Assembly: GCA_905147135.1 (NCBI GenBank)
Contig: LR990041.1
Span: 19,777,907-19,841,906 of the forward strand
Length of the DNA stretch: 64,000 nt
Direction of reading: 5' to 3'
Origin: Blastobasis lacticolella
Lineage: Eukaryota; Arthropoda; Insecta; Lepidoptera; Blastobasidae
The first letter of the stretch is position 1; each line of letters starts with the position of its first letter. Below, one piece after another: positions 22,601 to 37,600 of the stretch. The notes below the pieces were generated by a model that made no database searches, had not been told where the DNA came from, and saw nothing but the letters and a program-made list of their open reading frames with translations. The translations under genes and the position numbers were made by a program.

Positions 22601-25600
22601 ATACAGTTTAGTCAAATAAAGATAAAATGTTTTTAAGTTTCTGCTATTTCTGCAAATTGCATACTCCTGATTGGTTATTTGTGTATGGCTGTTGCAACCA
22701 GTCTAGCTCTATCCATAACTTCCCCCCATTTCTTAGCTTCCTCTCCTTCCTTCCCCCGTCGGGAAAATATTAAACATAACAACTGAAAATTCCAGGTCAA
22801 GGCTTCAAGGACATAATCAGATGGCCGCGGCCTGGCTACCCGGTGCGGAAGCTGCAGACGAAGTGGGCGATAGAATATGGCATGCCGTCCACTCATGCCA
22901 TGGTCGGTGTCTCCATACCCTTCTCGGTGCTGCTCTACACCATGGACCGGTACGAGTACCCGGCTCATTGGGGCATCATAGTGGCCGTGGCTTGGTGCAC
23001 CCTGATCTGCGTCAGCCGGATCTACCTGGGCATGCATAGTGTGCTGGTTAGTATGATTAGTTTATTTCACGATCAGACATGTAGTGTTTAAACAAATGAC
23101 TGCTCTATGTAAGGGTAGGTGGTATTCATGGGATGGTGAAAGTTAGTGTTGTAAAAGCTCGAGCCCGGGAATCTGAAATTATAAACTCGACTTAATTTTA
23201 TAACGCTCCGTGATTTAAAACTCATGAGTCTAGAGCCGAGTCGAGCGCCATCAGAGCTCGGACTCTGAATTTAAAAAATAACTTGAGTCATGAACATATC
23301 CCGAGTTTTGTACAAAATCGAGTTCCAAAACTTAACTCGAAGCGACTACTAATAAATTTCACGAGTACCACAAGCCTAATTTAAGACAATACAGAAAATT
23401 ATACTACGGCTTAACACACCATACATATCAGTGCTCAGTATATACGAAAGATTCGAGCGAAGCTCGTTACATGAGCAGTAATCGAGCCCACAATAGACTC
23501 GAGCACTAATCACGAACTGTGATTAGTGCTCTAGTCTATTGTGGGCTCTACTGTTAACGAAAGTCACGAGGGAAAATGTAAAAGTGGTAAGTTATACATG
23601 CCGAGTTATAGCCAATAGCATACGTTAATGTGTGCAAGGATGAACTATCGCGCACCATAAAATCACGTCCACACTCTCGCTAGCCTGCCGCTATGGACTG
23701 ACGGACATACAAATATCGGTCGTACCTCCTAGACAACGCATATTCTATGTCAAACAAGCTTTGCATACCGCTGCTTGCTGCTGTCCGCTACCTACCTTGT
23801 GACTGCAAAGCATAAAGGAGATAATCTCGGCCACGGGGACCTGTAAGATCGCAAACTAGAGGGTATCTTTTGCCCGGGAATCTGTCCCATGCGCGCGGCC
23901 AAACTCAGCGTACTAGACAACTCCTTTTTCGGTCAGCATGGTCGGCACCTCAAGAGTGACATTCATATCGACCTGACTCTTAGAAACAAATTGATGTCGA
24001 TTACTAATAATAAGGAAGGATAATAATGACGATGTTGAAAGGAAAGATACTCGAAATTCCAAGTTTTTCCCGAGTGACTCGCCCTTTGCAAAATTAACGA
24101 CACCGATAATCTTCCAACATTAAACGGAGATAAAAACAAAAAAATATATACAACTGATTTCCTCCTGTACACTTTGGAAATACGTCGGAAACACGGAGAT
24201 GAAGATGATTGAAGATGGAGGAAGGCACACAGTTTAATCAACAAAAATTATATCAAACTTTGGTTATATTGGATAACCAAAGTTTGATAGGGTAGCCAGG
24301 CCGCGGCCATCTGATTATGTCCTTGAAGCCTTGACCTGGAATTTTCAGTTGTTATACGTCGGAAACATGGAGATGAAGATGATTGAAGATGGAGGAAGGC
24401 ACACAGTTTAATCAACAAAAATTATATCAAACTTTGGTTATCCAATCCGAACGCTCTCGAGGATAGTATATCATAAAAGCGTTACATACGTTCCATAACA
24501 GTGGTAATCCCTACTTATATTATAAATGCTAAAGTAACTGTCTTTTACTATGTCTAATAAGTATGTATTTAAAAGTATTTAAGTAGTATATCAGTTATCT
24601 AGCAATCATTGTACAGCCTTTGCTTAGTTTGGGTCTAGATGGCGCTGTGTGAATTTGTCCACGATGATTTTCTTGCGAAAATGTGGTGGCAAGCGGGCCA
24701 CCTGCTGGAAAGTGGTCACCGCTGCCTATAGACATTAGCAACACCAGGGGTGTTGCTTACGCTGAACGCTTACACGGCTAAACCGCTTCATAGATTTTGA
24801 TAAAAGTCGATATGGAGATAGTTTAGCACATTAGTATAGACCTATTCTACTTTTTATTCCCCTCCACTCTCAAGATACAGCTCCAAAACTCCATATGGAC
24901 GATCCCGCAGCCAGACAGCTAGTAGCTAACCATCATCATCCTCGACTTTCAGGACATAGCAGCCGGCCTGATCCTGGCGACGGGTCTGCTGACGGCGCTG
25001 GTGCCGCTCGTGGACAGTCTCGACCCGTTACTGCTGACGCACGCGGCCGCGCCCGCGCTGGTCGTCGCCATCTCGGTCGCGGTCATCGTGTTCCATCCCA
25101 ACGCTGATAAGTGGACGCCGACCAGGTAATTGATGAGCAGTTGTCAGCCTATAGTAGGCCATTGCAGTACCCTGAGTGTAAGTGTTCATTGCTAAAAAAC
25201 GTTACGTAAAGTGTTTGTGTTAAGTACCAATTTTGTATGAAAATTTTAACAGCGCGCTCTAGCGGAAAGTGACAGAAACAAAATATACAAGGAATTTTTG
25301 CATGCGAGTGTCTCTGCCAACATCACGTTTCACTGATTTTTGCGTACGCTCACTTGGTCGAAAGTATAGTAGTAATTATAAGACTTAATTAAAACACTTA
25401 TTTCGAATATGCTTACTCCCGCATCGATGAAGCTTCTTAATTTATACGGGTAATATATTTAAATCGATAAGTTTTGTTTCATTGTATTCTGCAAGATTAA
25501 AGACGACTACCAAACATCCATTTGGCGGGAGACCAGTAAAACAATTACCGATGTCGAAAATAGTTCCCACCAAGGAGTTTGTATTATTTCTTTGGTCTCA

Positions 25601-28600
25601 GCAAAGAGTTTTATTACCTACGGCATCGTCAAAACAGGCTCTTTTTATTTATTTGTGCGTACAATAAAAAACATATTATTACAATATTTACTATAATATT
25701 TTATATAGTTTTTGCTAATTTTGCAATAATCAAATTATGTCCAACAAACACTACTTATATATATTCTTTATTGTAACCAAATGTGATTGCTGTAAAACTG
25801 TAAAATAAATAAATAAATAATAAATGAACAATTATTATCAACGTAAACTACGTAAACGCAGAATTTCACTGGCCAATCATCAAGTGAGTAACATTACTTA
25901 TGCGTTTCGGTTGTGAAACTATTTTATCTGTGACATTTGTCAGTTACACTCGCAAAACTTGACTTCGAGTGAGAGCGAACGCAGTCGATACTGGTGCACG
26001 TTCCATGGCACGTCTAGGCAAAGTAGGTCATGACAGAAAGTACTTACACACTGATTAAAAACTTTTGTTTAAGTGTGGTACAATTATCATCTATTTGTGG
26101 CATGAAGAGTCGACGAATTTTCTCGAATGCCGCCCAGTCCAGATGAATCCGCCTCTTGGTCTCCCTCTCTAAATTGATTCTGTCTATGTCTATGTCTGTG
26201 ATTGAGGTATAGGCGAACGATCAGCTGACGCCGCCGGCCGGGACACAGCTACTCTCTGAGCGCTGTGGTCGCTAAGGTGCGTAACAATGGACGCGACACC
26301 GACGCATTCTGTTGGGAGATTGGAAAAGACCAAGTCTAAAGCCGTCACTCTGTCGCCCTCCACCCTGGTAGGAAAGTTAACGAGTTGGTTAAAATTATAT
26401 GAGGAAAGTAGGTCGTCGTTTTTTTCTTTCGGTGAAATTTACGAGGTAATTAATATTCGTGTCTCCTAAAATAAGAGCGTCTATACAGTCCTTTTCCATT
26501 TTGTTCAAAAATTTTTAAAACAATTGCAAAAAACTACACACATTGGTATAATTAAACTACGAGAATGTTATAGTCCGTCAAGAATATAGCACAAATATCG
26601 AAAACTTGCTCACGTGCCAGGTCACAATAGTCTTTTCTATTAATTGCTCGGACGCCCGATTAAGTATAAATACAACTTCCACCATGCCTAATATTCGGCC
26701 TACAATAATAAGTGGCTAATGCGCTTATTACACATTCCTAAATTCAGAAACAAAAAGCGTGAGAGCAAATCAAAGTGGAATGTATTGCTCATAGAATAAG
26801 GTCCATTTTTGTATCACTTATAGTATGTCACGTGTCGCTTCGCTTTTTAAAAGTCTGTGATACAAAAATGGACCATATTTTATGAGCAATACATTCCACT
26901 TTGGTTTGCTCTCACGCTTTTTGTTTCTGAATTTAGTCACTGAATTTAGGAATGTGTAATAAGCGCAAAAGTCATAGTTGAATAAAGTCACACATTGTAA
27001 CTGGTCCCTTTGAAGCCAGTGCTCGGTAATTATTAGAACATCACAACATAAATCTTTCGTCAATAATACCTCTAGTTTTGTCGTCTTATTACTCAAACAG
27101 CGTATGTTTTGATGACACAAAATAAGGGTAGATTTGTCCGTTTTGTGTGATCTGCCTGTGGGTGACGCACTCGTCACCGATAGCAGTCGGCACGTCGCGC
27201 GCGCAGTTTCTGCCGCATACCCGCTGCGAGCGGGGTTTGACGAGAAACCAATTCGCAAATCGAATGCCCGGGGGCCATACCGTCGGCGTAGTTATGTGTT
27301 CGTACAGTCTCTGGAATACCGATGACGAAGGAAGCGTGACGTTGGGTTGCTATTTCTCGTTTTGTGACTTCGTAGTCGCAGTGTTTAGCGATTTTATTTA
27401 AAGAACTAAGTACGTTTTCGGTGGTCGTCTCTGGTTTAAACGACCATGCCTGTATGTATCGTAGTCTCTCTATGGAACCGATATCAAGATCTTCAGCTCC
27501 CGTACCGGTAATTACCGATCGTCGGGGTTTCTTGGCTCGTTTCGGTCGTACTTCTTGCCATTGTCGATCGTCTGACGCGCGTTCAGGTGTATTATCGTTT
27601 TTTTTACGTGGCGACGGCGCGGATTTAGGGGCCATACATGTCTCGTTACCTGCGACTGCAGCGCCATTTATTGTTTTGGTTGCGCGGGCGGCTGCACGCT
27701 TGGCGCGATTAGTCGTCGTTGTCTTCTCAGTCGGAATAGGCGTGCAATGTGAACTTTGTGTCTCCGTGGTACTTACGGTTCTCGCAGGAGCCGTAACGCT
27801 TGCGTATGTTCCTATTTCGATCGCAGCTTTTGTCATCAACTGCCTGACAAGGCCTTCTACTCTATCTGTTAGATTTCCATTTACCTTCTGTTGCTCGATA
27901 ATTTTGGATTGGTGCATTTCGATGGTTAATTTTTGCTGATCCAATTTAGTGTTTTGAGACGTAATCAGTGCGGTTTGTGCAATGATTTTATCAGATAACT
28001 CACTTAATTTTTTCACCTGGTCACTAATAGGTCACTTCGTTTGCTTTTCGAGACATTTTATCACTTAAAAGTGGCGGAGCAAAATTAAACACGTCTATTT
28101 ACTTATACTGACAGCTGTCCAGGCATTTTTAGAAATGCGTACCATGTCTGCTAGCTCGAGTACGATTCAATCGACGGTCAGCCAATACCACTTTGTGGAT
28201 TTTTTCGCTATTTTTGGAGTAGTCGCCTCAAGTTATTGATTTCTGCAATGTTGTACTTGACAGCTCCTATGATCTCTTTTAAACTACACAAGTCCATTTT
28301 TTGTATTGATATAATTATTATTAATAATAAATATGCTTGGCCAATTCACACAGCGCCAGCTAGCCCGAAAGTAAGCAAAGCTGTGCTATGGGTAGATAAC
28401 TGATGAACTACTTATATACTTTTAAATACATACTTATTAAACATATAACACCCAGACCCGTACCAAATATTAAAATTCATCATTTCAATTTCTGCTCGGC
28501 CGGGATTCGAACCCGGGACCTCTGGGTGGCAGACCGTTGATGAGCGTGACAGGCGTGACACAGTTAATGTCAAAATATAGATTATAGTGTATTAAAGGTT

Positions 28601-31600
28601 GTACTTTCTACCAAAAATATGATTTTCAAACATTTTATACTTCAGGCCGAGTACTTCTGGGACTGCCCGGTATATCATCCACGAATCTTAAGGTGTTCGC
28701 CGTTTATGTCGATGATATTCCAGTGTCTTAAATATATCCTCAAATGCATTACACAGTCTACATTCAGTTTCGGGGATGCGACACTGTCTCACTCCTCTGC
28801 GTAATTAAATGTGTTTAATTAGAATTCTGAGCCAGTACTTGAACAATCACAACTATGTAACGATAGTCCACTTGGCATCATTGTAGGGATATCAGAACAG
28901 CCCAGTCTTGGCGGAGTCAAATGCTTTCTCATAGTCCACAAAAGCCAGACACAGGGGTTGATTATACTCCTCGGACTTCTGTATAATCTGTCTCACTGTG
29001 AAAATGTGGTCTATAATGCTATATCTTCCTTTAAACACTCTCCTAATCCTTTGGACTGCTCTGGTGGCTGAATCTCACCGAGTCTACGAGCTAGGCAATT
29101 TGGATTACTCTATAAGCAGGCAGCGTGACTCAAGAGTGAGATAGGCCCAATATATTTGGGTAGTGCTTTATTTCCATTCTTGAAGAAAATAATTAGTAAG
29201 CACCTGTTCTACGCCTTTGAAGTTCTCCCACAGTGTAAAACGGAGTTGAAGAGCTTTTGTAACTCCTGTATTACAGAGGCTCCTAGCTCTTGCCTTTAGA
29301 ATATCTGAAGTAATTCCATCTTCACCGGGGCCTCATCCATTTTTAAGCTGTTTCAGAGCCAATCTCAGCTTGGCTACCTATATAATATCAAATCTTACTA
29401 GTCGGTCCCATAACACAGAATATTAATATTTATATCTACTAACGTTCATAATGGCCTGATATATTTCTAAACGTGTCAGATTGCGGTAAAGAAAACTTCC
29501 ACTCTTTATTGATCTTCTGTAAAACTTGTATCAACCTGTTCTTATTAGTCTGAAAGTTACAGCCAGTTAAACACGAACGTGTAGAGTATTTTTTTAATGT
29601 CAAAAATCGCGTTTGTACAAAGAAGTTTTGTACTTTACCTCGATAATCATTACCTTGATGAATCGACCTCGATGGTACATTTCATCGATAGTCGTTACCT
29701 CGAAAAATAAAATAAGTAAATGATAAAGGTACTATATATTTTAGTATTTTAACTTTTCGAGGTAACGCCCCTTCGATGAAATGTACCATCGAGGTAGATG
29801 ATCGTAGAGGTAACGTCATTCGATGTAAAGTATTAAACTCGTGCCAAAGTGTGATTAAATTACCTAATGAAGGTTATTCCCCCGCATAATAAAACAGCGT
29901 TTAGATGGCGTGTAGGACGTGTCTTCTGGGTCTTCCCCTTCCAATAGCACTGTGAAGAACTGGGTTATAGAATTTCGTTTTATACACGAGGCGGTTAATG
30001 ATTCTGGCCATGGAGAAGTGCTTACTCTCGAAACAATCGCGATTATCGAGAAGGGGGTGTTGAGTGTTCGCCGACTAAAGCAGTGTCCACTTTGTGTTGT
30101 GTCCCACAATTAAATATGTAAACTAATTCTGGGCCCAAACCTCGCCTGCACACGGTCCCCTTCTGGCCGACGGAGGAGGCCCTGGGGAATCCCTTACTCC
30201 TTAATCGGTTACTCCCTTTCAAAATTCAATTCAAAATTCAAAATTTATTCATTGATTAAGACATTAAATATCTCTTTCAATCTTCAAAAAGGAGGGGGGT
30301 AGGAAAGTAGGAAGTCGCCCCATGGCAGTAGCAAAGCCACCCCACGCCAGTCACGACCGGACCGTGCCCGGCAATGCCAGGCAAAGCCGGACCGCGCTCA
30401 ATATATTATATAAATATGCCTAGTAAAATTAAGAAAAACCACCTAAAACTACAGCAAGAGTAAGCCAGTCCACCAAGGCAGCACCCGTTCACGAGTATAA
30501 CGCAGGGCCCAGCCATCGTCCAATTCAACCATATTTGAGGGAAAAGAGCGACCCGGCCCCCACGCCACCGCCAGACAGACTTTTAAGTGAGCGTGCATTA
30601 CACATGCTGCATGTGATAGGTAGCTGCTCCCACCCTACTCTCCTATCCCTACCCTACCCCTAGCTTACCCCTACCATATTCTCCCACTGCCTTAACCCTA
30701 CCCTACCACTATCTTACCCCTACCCTACCACTATCTTACCCCTACCCTACCACTATCTTACCCCTACCCTACCCCTACTTTAACTACTACCCTACCCCTA
30801 CCCAACCGCATACAGAAGTCACTATGTGTGGGAAAGGAAGCAAATTTAACGCCGCTTCCAAGGTGGTTCTCCGTGGGGGAAAGAAACGGCAAGAAACCCA
30901 CAGAGCCTACGTTCATTTTTTTTTTTTTTTAACTTTTCTTATGTACTAATACATTATTTGTCCTAGATGCTATCTTAAAAGTAAATTCCTGTATAGAATA
31001 GCAGTTCAGTCCCATGGACTTTTGTCATTTTCATATTCAGATATACTATAATAACTTTTTTGACATCATTTGATTTTTATAGTGGCTTTAAATTGATTCA
31101 ATGATAAATTCTGTATATCTGTTGGAACCTTATTATAAAAGCGTACACATTGACCCATAAATGATTTGTGGACTTTGGCCAGACGACAAGAACCAGTAAC
31201 AAGTTTATCTTTATTTCTAGTATCACTGTTCTTCAGAAACAAGTGTATATTTTTATGAACATAGATCAAGTTCTCATATATGTATTGTGATGGCATTGTC
31301 ATAATGTCAACATTCTTGAATTTATCTCTAAGTAAAGTTCTAGGTCCTCTATATATAATAGCCCTCTTCTGCAGTACAACTACATTATGCCAGTCGGCAG
31401 TGTGTCCCCACAGCAGTATGCCATAAGTCATAATGCTATGGAAATAACTAAAGTAAACTAATCTTGCTGTAGCCTCATCAGAATAACCTCGTATCTTTTT
31501 TACAGCATATGCTGCAGAACTTAGCCTTTTCGCCAATTTATCAATGTGCGGACCCCATTGTAAGCTACTATCTATAGTAAAGTCTAAAAATACTGTTGAA

Positions 31601-34600
31601 TCAACAAGATCCAAATTTTCGCCTCTTACTTGTATATTAGTAGGTACTGATCTAACATTTGGCAAGGAAAATTTTAAACATTTTGTCTTTTTGCCATTCA
31701 GTAATAAATTATTAACCGTAAACCAGTTTACCACTTCTGAAATAGCTTTGATCACGTCGTCATATGTTAATTGTTATCTTTTAATTTTAAACACTAATGA
31801 TGTATCATCAGTGAACAAAACAATTTCGTGAGTATCTTTTACAAAGTACGGCAAATCATTTACATAAATAAGAAACAAAAACGGACCCAGAATTGACCCC
31901 TGTGGGACCCCCATAGAGACAACAGACCCTACATATCTTTCTCCGTTCACATCAACCTTCTGAATTCTCTGACTTAATAAGTTTAGAGCTAAGCCCTTTA
32001 TTCCATAATGTTGCAATTTCCTGACCAAAGTTTCGTAATTAACACAATCGAAGGCCTTAGATAAATCACAGAACACCCCTAAGGCATTACGTGATTCCGC
32101 CCAGGCCCCAAAGATATGCTTAATTAGTTCAACACCTGCATCTGTTGTTGAACGACCCAGAGTATAACCGAATTGTTTAGGATGCAATAGATTATTTCCA
32201 TAAAAGTGGACTTTTAGTTGGTTTAATATGATTTTCTCAAATATTTTACTTAACGCCGGTAACACCGAAACTGGTCTAAAGTTTGTGGGATCTGTTGTGC
32301 TACCTGTTTTAAACAATGGCATAATTTTGCTATGTTTCATCAGGTCAGGAAAATCGCCATTATCAACACATTTATTAAATATATTCGCTAAGTGGACAGC
32401 AATAACATCAATTACAGAGCTAATAATTCTAACTGACAAATCATCGATGTCGGCAGTCGCTTTTATTTTTATGCTTTTAAAAGCCTTAACTATATCTTGA
32501 GGTTTTACATGTTCGAACTTAAAATCGATGACACTCTCGGGTACATTCTGTTTTAGCAAGGATTCAGCGAGAGCAGGAGACGCATTTAATGATTTTGTAG
32601 TCGACACTGGAATGTCTGTAAAAAATTCATTGAAAGCCTCCGCAACTTCCGAGTTTTTGGTAACAACATTATCATTTATTTTTAATTTGTATTTTGTATC
32701 GCGAGTTTTGACTTTTCCAGTTTCACTATTTATTATCTGCCATGTGGATTTTACTACATCTTTGCTATTTTTTAGTTTGTATTTAAAGAAATTTGATTTA
32801 GCTGTAGTAGCACAAACGCGTTTAAATACCTTTGAGTAATGCTTAACATAGTCAGCATCTACGCTATTATTATACGCCCGTTCTGCATAAAGATCATATA
32901 ATTTGTTTCTACTTTTATGTATTCCTGCTGTTGTCCAATCGCTAAACATAAGTTTGCTGTTTATTGCCTTCACCTTTGGTTTGAATATACGATTACTTTC
33001 AGTTTTTGTCATGTGTAAAACTGAATTATAATATTCATTTATATCATCACAATGCTTTAAATTATATGATTTCTCTATAATGTTATGTCTAAAACTATTC
33101 AGACGGTTGTTATTAATTGGTACAAATTTAATAGTATTTTTTGTCTATTTCCTCATATCAACATTAAACACAGCTAATTGACCACAATGATCGGATTGTA
33201 GTTTGTTTATTACAGACTGGCTACATGCCTGGATATCGCAAAAAATGTTGTCTAGACAAGTAGATGTAGTACTTGTTATTCGGGTAGGCTCTAAAAATAA
33301 GTTTTTTAAATTATGACACTTAAATAATGTTATTAGCCTACTACTATATTTACAAGATACATCTAATAAATCTATATTAAAATCTCCACAAACAACAATA
33401 TTCTCATTAGAATTGTTAACTTTAATAAGGGCTTCATCCATAATTTTTTCCAACAGATGAAATGATGAAGCTGGTGGTCTGTATACGCTCATTACAATAA
33501 GTCGCTCAAGTTCTATACAGGCAATTTCAGCAGTTCGTTCAACAGACAGCTTGACAATATCAGTACGTTCCTTACATTTTAGGCAATTACGAGCAAGTAT
33601 TAGGGAACCCCCATGAATTTCTTGCCCTCTAGTGAACGAACTTGTAAGTTTATGGTTGTTAAAGCCAAATATGAGCTGGTGATCTTTTAACCAATGTTCA
33701 GTCTATGAATACGTCTATTTAACTTAGGGTCATTATTTGTATACGGCAAAGCACACAAAGTAATTTTATTAAAATTATGGGACTGAATTTTTTGAAAACT
33801 CTACAATATCATTTCTAGTTATTCCCATGCTATTTCCGACCATTACTATAATATTACATTGTTGACTAGCCACATTGATTATCTCATTAAATGATCGGTT
33901 TGGCAAACAATGATTACAAACGGATTTATTGACATGATTACCTATTAATATGCCCTAACGGGTGATGCGGCTCAAATGTCAGCCAATACTACTTCATAAT
34001 TTTTTTTATATTAGCCTGTATCATCCAACTGCTGGTCAAAGGCCTCCCCCCGATTCTTCCACACTTCAAGATCAAGTGCCATTGCGTGCCATTCATTTTC
34101 GAAGGCCCATAACTCATTTCTCCATCTCTTTTTGGGCCTTCCGTTACGTCGTTCCGTTCGTTACGAGTATTGGGTGTCCAAGCTGAAACGGTGCTTTTTT
34201 CTTTTTTAGAAACACACAGCCCTTTACACAAATAGTACATTGCACTATATAATTAAATAGACCCACTCGTCCATAACTCCTTCGACTTGAGTTTTCCGGC
34301 TTTAGCGGCTACATCAGCGATCTGTGTTTTGGAGCGCACACCGTCGAGTTTCGGATTCTAACTCCCTACATGCTCCGCTTCATGGCCTGCTGGCAAACCC
34401 CAATTTTGGACTTATAAGCTTTGGTCAAAGACCTGATGCGCCCCGTAGGTGAGTATCAGGAGAATGCATATCCATGAGCTTCCGATTTAAGGAGAGCGGT
34501 AAATTGCCCTTCATATAATCCTTTATGGACCGATAGCTCCTCCAGGCGTTATCTATGCAGCGTGCTACCTCTTTGTCCTGTCGCGCCTGAAATTGGTCCA

Positions 34601-37600
34601 AATAGAAAACTCATCGACATATGTAATCTCTCGCCCTTCCTCCCTTCGCAACTGTTACCTATACTTGGTGGCGTTGATCATAAGTTTGGTCTTCGACATA
34701 TTAATGTCGAGTCCAACCTCGAGACTTGCGGCGTTATGTTCGTGTAGCATTTGCTGTAGCTCGCTAACTGTGGAGGCAAAGTACGGTATCATCGGCAAAC
34801 CGGAGATTAAATTGTCTCTTGCCACTTATGACAATGGCCTTCGTTCCCAAGCAGGAGTCAATTGCCGCCAAATATTTTCTAGGGTACTGGCAAAAAGTTT
34901 GGGGGAAAGTGGGTCGCCTTGTTTTACTCCTCTCTGAATGGCAAATAATGACCATGTTGTATGTAATTTAATTGCTGCTGTACTGTTATTGTAAATGATT
35001 TCAACGATATATGTCTGTTCAATGTCTTGGCACTCAATTGCTGAAAATATTGACTGATGATCTAGGCGCTGTCCTAATTGGCAACGGGCGTGCGACGAGC
35101 GGTTTTGAGGTCTCCTATTGGTCAGGCGACCAATTAGGACAGCGCCATATTCATATTCATTTATTCGTACACTAAATCGTATATCGTAATCGTATCATTT
35201 GTATATACTGTCGAAAGCTTTGGACTAATCGACGAAAGCAAGGTGAAGGGGTATTTTTCATTCGGTATGTTTTTTTATTATCTGGTTGATAGTATGCAGG
35301 TGGCTGGAGAGGCCCGAGCGGAAGCCAGCCTACTCGGGGGCTGATGTTTGTCAAGGATTTTAGCTATTCGTAGTTCTAAGTCTTTTATACAATCTTTGTG
35401 CAAGTGGGAAATGAGCCTAATACAACGATAATTATTATTCTTCTTTTTATGTTGCGGTTTCCGCTAAACTGTAGGCGATTACGCCACAGACTATAAATAA
35501 AGTGAGACCAAGACGTCTTTTAATAGTAGTTTATGCAACTGTCATATAAAAGGGGGTATTAAAACATGAGTGTCTGTTTATCTATGATAATAGTTTGACA
35601 CGAGTGTTTAATACCTAATTATATGCAGTTGCATAACAGCGGGCTTATCGCCTTTCATGTTGCTATTTTTAAGTTGATTTGTCAGATATTGTTCGGAAAG
35701 TTTCCTATGAGAAGCATGACATTGAACAGGTTTGTCATGTGTGGGAGAAGAACTGTTTGGCCTATTTTTAAAGCTTCGGTTGTGATACTATCGTCGCCGG
35801 GCTTCTACTATATTTCATTTTATTCAAAGCATTGTAGGCTTCCTCTTCGGTTACGTATGGTATTTGATCATCCTTGGAAAATGTTATCTTAATATTAGGT
35901 GTATTTTCATCAGCGTACAGTGATGTCTAAAATTCGTAGTAAAAATAGCTTCTCTCTATATTTTTGTGCCCTTACGGAGGGTCTTTTTTTCTATTACTTT
36001 TTTTATATCTTACGGTAGGGAAATAGGCAAGCGGGCCGCCTGATGGAAAGTGGTCACCACTATCAAATGGGCAAATGCCCCTCCACTTCTATAGCTATGA
36101 ACTGAAACGAAAGTCTTGTACTGTTACCATCAATGTACTTGATTATGCAGTAAAACTGAATTTTCCCTATTATATGGGCCCAAGTCAACCTGACCAGGCC
36201 ATGGTCCCCTTGCTGCCAAACGGGTTCAGCGGGGCAGATGATAGTCGCCGCACGTAGAAAGCCAAACCACCGTAACACCATGAAAAGGTCTGGTACGATT
36301 AAGGCACATATTATTAAAATGATACATTCTATCAGATCTTTTTATGTACTAATTATTAGTAGGTGTTCCAAGTACCTATATTCTCATTTATTCTGTGTAT
36401 AAAGATATTAATATATTATATAGGTACTAATATATTTTTTTATACATTTAGGCACAGCACGTAGGTGTCCTTATATTGTGAGATAACGCACATGTGCACC
36501 CGGATGCTGGTGCGAAGATTGCCTTTCGTGCCTGCGGGTTATCAGAGTTGGAACACCCACCGTAGGTACATCCCGGAATTAGCCCAGAACGACTTTTTCT
36601 TATTTCCACAAGAAATATCTTTGTAAATATCAATCCATTATCCCTATCTGATTACCGTCCCATATCCATTCTTCCTTTCTTGTCTAAAGTTCTTGAACGT
36701 CTTATCCATCGTCAACTTGTCTCCTTTCTCTCTGAACATCAACTCCTAAATCCTTTTCAGTCTGGCTTCCGGACGGGACATAGCACGGTGTCGGCACTGA
36801 CGAAAATTTCCGATGACATCCGTCATGGTATGGAAAATCGCAAGCTGACGGTCCTCACGTTGCTAGACTTCAGAAGCGCGTTCAATACGGTCGATTTTGA
36901 CATCATGCTCGCGTTTCTGGCCTCACTCAATTTGTCAACTTCTACAATCGACTGGTTTCGTAGTTACCTTTACGGGCGCCGGCAGCGTGTTGGTGTCGAG
37001 GACCGATGGTCGGGCTGGACTGGAACTGAGTCTGGAGTTCCACAGGGAGGAGTACTGTCTCCTCTTCTGTTCTCGATTTTTATAAACTCCATCACGCATA
37101 ACATAGCTTCTTTTTACCACCTATATGCAGATGATCTTCAAATATACGCGCAAGCTCGACTTGATGAACTATCCGAAGCAATTATGCGTATGAATGTCGA
37201 TCTGATTTCTATTTTGGACTGGAGCAGTAAATATGGCCTAAAAGTAAACCCCACAAAAACACAGACTATAATTATCGGTAGTCCTACCTCCATCGCTAAA
37301 CTAGATTTTAATAGTCTTATACCAATTCGCTTTAATAATGTGCATATACCCTACAGTAAAAAAGTAAAAAACTTAGGGATTTATTTTGACAGCACTCTGT
37401 CATGGGGGAGCCAGCTAAATGAGGTCAGCAGGAGGATATTTGCTGCTTCAAAATCGTTAAAGCGCCTCCGCAACTTTCTACCAACATCTACTAAGATTAC
37501 ACTTGCTCAGGGCCTCCTGCATCCAATCCTGGACTATGCGGATTGCTGCTACCCTGATCTTACGGCTGAGCAGTTTAATAAAGCAGAGCGACTGCAGAAC

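Noticed and set aside
22821..23091. Plus-strand frames in the second reading frame over Sgpp exon 2
   Set aside because: They are shadows of the true exon, which is fixed by the phosphatase motifs and splice phases.
27421..27939. 172-residue plus frame
   Set aside because: It is antisense of LINE ORF1.
30643..30806. CRISPR-like or telomere-like array
   Set aside because: The units are contiguous without spacers and are not TTAGG; this is a eukaryotic window.
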